A stretch of 64,000 bases of DNA, taken from contig OZ022511.1 in assembly GCA_963989385.1 (NCBI GenBank), positions 6,944,001 through 7,008,000 on the forward strand, in the 5' to 3' direction. Shown here one piece after another: positions 60,401 through 64,000 of the stretch. A program made the translations under genes and the position numbers. Source of the stretch: Ctena decussata (Eukaryota > Mollusca > Bivalvia > Lucinida > Lucinidae). The notes below the pieces were generated by a model that was given only the letters and a program-made list of their open reading frames with translations, was not told the origin of the DNA and did no database searches. The number at the start of each line of letters is the position of its first letter. Position 1 is the first letter of the stretch.

Positions 60401-61136
60401 GGCTAGTATGCACGAGAAGGCGGTGTGGATGCATGGGGTGGGGTAAGAGGATGGAGTGATTATAGAGGAAGTGTTTGGAATGAAACGGAAGCGCAGTGAA
60501 CGAAGATTAAAAAGAAAGTCTAACACAGCAAGTGAGCATGCGTATCAATGTTAAAACCACGTCAGTTGTCAAAATTTGTTATGCTCTAATAATTTTGCAG
60601 AAAAACATTGAGATTTCAATCTATGAAAAAAAAAGATAAAAATATATTTTACCCAAACTTTTTGACCCCCTCATGTGAGGCAATTACTGAAAACCTCGAG
60701 TCTCCATTACATGCCAAATCTGTTTTACTAAGCTTTAAGGGGAATGGACACTCCTTCAGGTTTTATAATGGGGAACAATATTGGCACCTTCCTGTCTTGA
60801 AGCCAATCTATTATGGCATCAACCTTTAAAGGGAAGAAATCTACTGTGCTCCCTGAGATCGACACTTAAAGGGAAGACTTTGCTCCCTGACATCGAGCCT
60901 ATAAGCTTTGACCTCCTATGAGAAGGGAGGCAAATGTGAAAACAGCGTTGCTTCCCTTGAAAGCGTGTCTCCATACACTTAAACCATTACCACGCGAGTC
61001 AATCAGGTATTGGTACGAACATCGCAGCCCAGTAGGTGATCAGATCAACATGATCAAGAAAGTGAAATATACTATATATCGAACCTGTCCACCACTAAAT
61101 AAAATCGCTCTATTTGCGTGTGTGTGTTTGGGAGGG

Positions 61137-61140
<4 letters not shown>

Positions 61141-61186
<46 letters not shown>
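61141..61186. repeat. (GA)n microsatellite
   Basis: Twenty-two or more consecutive GA units upstream of the SLC5A coding start. Confidence 0.97.
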
Positions 61187-61189
<3 letters not shown>

Positions 61190-61443
61190 TGCTGTGTACC
61201 AGTGCAGACTGGCAAATATTGCGTTTCTGTTGTTCCCCAGGATGTTCCCCAGGATGTTCAAGGGGATAAATCCATAACTCGACCTCCTGGCACCAAGTTT
61301 ATCCGTGTCCTCGCCGGCAAATATTTATGCTTTTAATAAGAGTCGCGCATTAGAAAATGTACCTCAGGACATTTGCGAAAAGAGAAGCCATACCTGCCTG
61401 TGCCTGCGTTGTCTCAAAGATATTTCCTGTTCGCATCAGCATA

Positions 61444-61512
61444 TGAGCCGCGACATGACGAAACCAACAAAGTGGCATGGGCGCCACACATAGGCTCAGA
61501 TCAGCCTGGGCA
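61444..61512. mobile_element. Palindromic MITE, TGAGCC family, copy 13 (left arm only)
   Basis: Only the left arm (TGAGCCGCGACATGACG to GATCAGCCTGGGCA) remains. Confidence 0.8.
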
Positions 61513-61930
61513 GCAGCAGCAATATCATTCTACGCAACATCTAGTCCCATATATGAGACTTCTGCGGTCAAATTTCTGTGTTTATGTTTTCACGTTGTTA
61601 TTGTCATATCTATTTTTCGCGGTCACTAAAATTAGAAAAATGAAAATGACAGCATGAAAACATGAAAAACAGACATTTGACCCCTGAGGTCTCATATATA
61701 GGACTACGCGACATCGCAAGTTCATGTCTAATCGTAAATATGCACACTCCATAAGGTGCATACACTGCCTCATTTTCGCAAGCTCAGACAAATTTTTTCA
61801 GAACACTAATTATTTTCAGACCTAAAACAATGTCCTGACTTTTCGGAATACGACATACTTCACACATGTCTTTAGGTTGGTTTTCTAACGTTGAGTATCA
61901 ATAAATAGGAGAAAATAAACTTTTACGTAC

Positions 61931-62070
61931 CTCTTATGAAAATTCTTCCCACGCTTTCAAAACACGCCAGAATCTAGGTCTTCCAGAGTGCGCGCGATTC
62001 CTGTGTACACAACTCCAACAGGTTGCCTCGATTAAGTTCCAAGAGGGTTTAAAACTCTGTTATCTCTGAC
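61931..62070 (-). other. Candidate 5' UTR exon of SLC5A
   Basis: On the minus strand the sequence CATAAGAG|GTACGTAAAAG is a near-ideal splice donor about 2 kb upstream of the SLC5A start codon. Exon 1 has an acceptor 26 nt before its ATG, so an upstream noncoding exon is expected, and this is the best candidate seen. The left end is arbitrary; no promoter could be recognised. Confidence 0.28.
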
Positions 62071-62949
62071 CCCAGAAACTTGATATTTAGTTACAGAAAC
62101 ACTTGCTGATACACACGCTAGCTTCTTTGGTAACGCATGTAGTGGAGTTATACACAGGTTTGTCATCGATACATGTGAAATATAAGTATATACACAGTCA
62201 TATTTCGCAGAGTCTTAGCTTTCATTTGATGTATATTATTCACAAGACTTTGATAGACCGCTTAAACCTTTGATAGGCAATTATGAAATTTTGATGGGCG
62301 CGAGTATCTTTAATACTACTGCTTCAGCAAACATCAAAAGGCCGTGTACGGTTAAGATATAGGTTTTCTCTATTGGCAACAAATAACCAAACAGCGTAGA
62401 CCCCAAACCTAGTCTACAACTGACCATTCCGTCAGCATTTCCGACACACATTTCCGACGCTGAAAGGTAGAAAAAAAAATATTTTCAATACTGACCGTTC
62501 CATGAGCATTTCCGACACACATTTCCGACGCTGAAAGGTAAAAACAACATTTTCATTAACATAGGAAATGACAATTATTGCTAAATCCCGCAATTCTTCG
62601 GGTAATAACGGTATTAAAGAAATTTTCAAACGCTCTAGACTTCAGGTATATAGTTTGGCCGTCATTGTTAAAAAGGAGATAATTTAGTGGCATGAATTAC
62701 CTATCCTAGCAGGTGAATTCTTCTCTATGTGGTGATATTCCACGAGAAAAGAATTTGCTCTCGGTAGAGAGTTGTGAGATCTTTTCAGAATACTCCACTC
62801 CCCGTGATAAAGATCAGATACTTCCAGGGCAGTGAGGTCCCTTCGAGGTGTATCCGTAAACCTCACACAGGCTTTCATATAGGCCTATGTACTTATATTA
62901 ACTGTAAAAAAAAAACACAAAGAAATATATGTATTCTTCAATGTGTATG

Positions 62950-63160
62950 GGTGAAAACACCAAGTTTATCACATGTTCTTTCAAAAGGAGACAACTTTGT
63001 GACTTCCTGTTTACTTCCTTATGCGAGTAAAGGCACAAATCTTAAAGGAAAGAATTTGCTCCTTGAGGAGCAAATTCCTTCCTTTAAGAGTTGGCCACCA
63101 TTGAGAAATGAAGCGAAAAATGAAAATGGTGGACCCTTTTCCCATGAAAGTATACCTAGT
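62950..63160. mobile_element. Foldback family with GGAGCAAATTC hairpin, copy 4
   Basis: Contains GTGACTTCCTGTTTACTTCC and the hairpin AAAGGAAAGAATTTGCTCC / GGAGCAAATTCCTTCCTTT. The plus-strand ORF covering it is repeat-derived. Confidence 0.72.
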
Positions 63161-64000
63161 CACCTTAAATTCAACTCAAAGAAAAGAAGATGATGTATGT
63201 AAATCTAGCAAGTATAGCTTTAATTTGTGTATGTAAATAAAAACAGCGTTTTGTACAGGCCCTGTTTATCAACACAAGCATGACAGATTGTGGTCCAATT
63301 AATTCCATATCAAATGTCTAATAAATTAACATCTTCAGATATATCACGCAGGATGCTTTTATGGACGCTGAGAGGTCCAGGATGTTAACACATTTAATTA
63401 TGCAAAGTTAATTGTGTCATACAAAAGCAATTAAGTGTAAGTTATAGTTACATGTAAGGACTAGTCGATGAAAAAGCTCCCTCATATTTTTTCAGACTTT
63501 TTCTATAGCTTCATACATTTGTTCCATACTCTGTATTCACTCACTGTGTATTCACTGGTAGCAGAATTAATGATCGCATCATAGGGTGTTTATACCCTGG
63601 CCCGATCATTAATTCCTTTACTTGCCTCTAAAACCTTATTTTGACTTCCAAACTGTAATTCGCTAAACTCACATCTGACAATACAATCTATTATTATACA
63701 CTGTGTTATTATAGGCCCAAGTCAAGGATTCGACGATATAACGAATTTTAATATCTTGCTGTCTCAAATTATTAAGTGTAGTTTGTTAGAAAGTTCTCCA
63801 TGCCAGGATTATCGGACATAAATTTGGTCAAAACCTGTTCAGACTGTCCTTTTCATGTTTTTCGCAGTTTTTATAAACGTTGGACTGCAGCCATCTTGGA
63901 TGATCAAATTGCTGAAAAGTGAAATAGATTCTGCAAGGATCATTCGGTCCGAATTCATTCAGGGGTTCTTGAGATATCGTCACATTCAGTTTTCAAACGT

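Larger units (their letters stand above)
60405..64000. other. Upstream flank, no supported gene
   Basis: Contains a partial MITE, a GA microsatellite, foldback hairpins (60840-60960 and 62740-63160), a 55-bp direct duplication (TTTCCGACACACATTTCCGA at about 62437 and 62504) and a hairpin at about 63565-63620 (GAATTAATGATCG..CGATCATTAATTC). The longest ORF (62774-63193) covers repeat DNA and is judged spurious. Confidence 0.5.

Noticed and set aside
62774..63193. 139-residue plus-strand ORF
   Set aside because: It runs through a foldback repeat with the GGAGCAAATTC hairpin, has no domain or signal peptide, and its composition looks random.

Overview
The window is eukaryotic nuclear DNA, AT-rich and packed with short repeats. 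It most resembles a bivalve mollusc: there is one spliced SLC5 gene with short exons and long TE-filled introns, a lophotrochozoan-style neuropeptide precursor, tRNA-derived SINEs and many foldback MITEs. The species assignment is inference.

The main gene is a sodium/glucose cotransporter (SLC5A, SGLT type) on the minus strand. Its 14 coding exons run from the start codon at 59830 down to the stop at 9776. The phases fit at every junction, and the exons join into one uninterrupted 1,881-nt reading frame (626 residues plus stop). All donors are GT and all acceptors AG. The residues that bind sugar in human SGLT1 are conserved, and both SLC5 family signatures are present. A possible 5' UTR exon lies near 61931.

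Intron 3 of this gene (48196-56069) contains a second gene on the opposite strand. This is an intact 162-residue secreted precursor (53009-53497) with a signal peptide, basic cleavage sites and an amidation signal. Its predicted 33-residue peptide resembles calcitonin/DH31-family peptides of the DH31 (cysteine-free) type. Four 29-bp repeats end exactly at its start codon.

The rest of the window is mobile or repetitive. 1-9775 lies downstream of the transporter: foldback repeats, a duplicated degenerate coding-like block (4640-6900) and unannotated sequence. 14576-24830 (intron 10) holds SINEs, a 180-bp tandem array and 145-bp and 178-bp satellite-like units, into which a 4.19-kb TIR transposon with a 5-bp target duplication has inserted. 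29525-34860 (intron 7) has foldbacks, a LINE RT fragment between two 478-bp direct copies, and a 1.22-kb PIF/Harbinger element. 36118-39480 has a divergent repeat block and a 1.74-kb TIR element. 41300-42640 has an unexplained cluster of one 15-bp motif. 48360-49665 is a 146-bp tandem array. A palindromic MITE family with TGAGCC termini occurs 13 times across the window. Beyond exon 1 (60120-64000) no gene could be supported.
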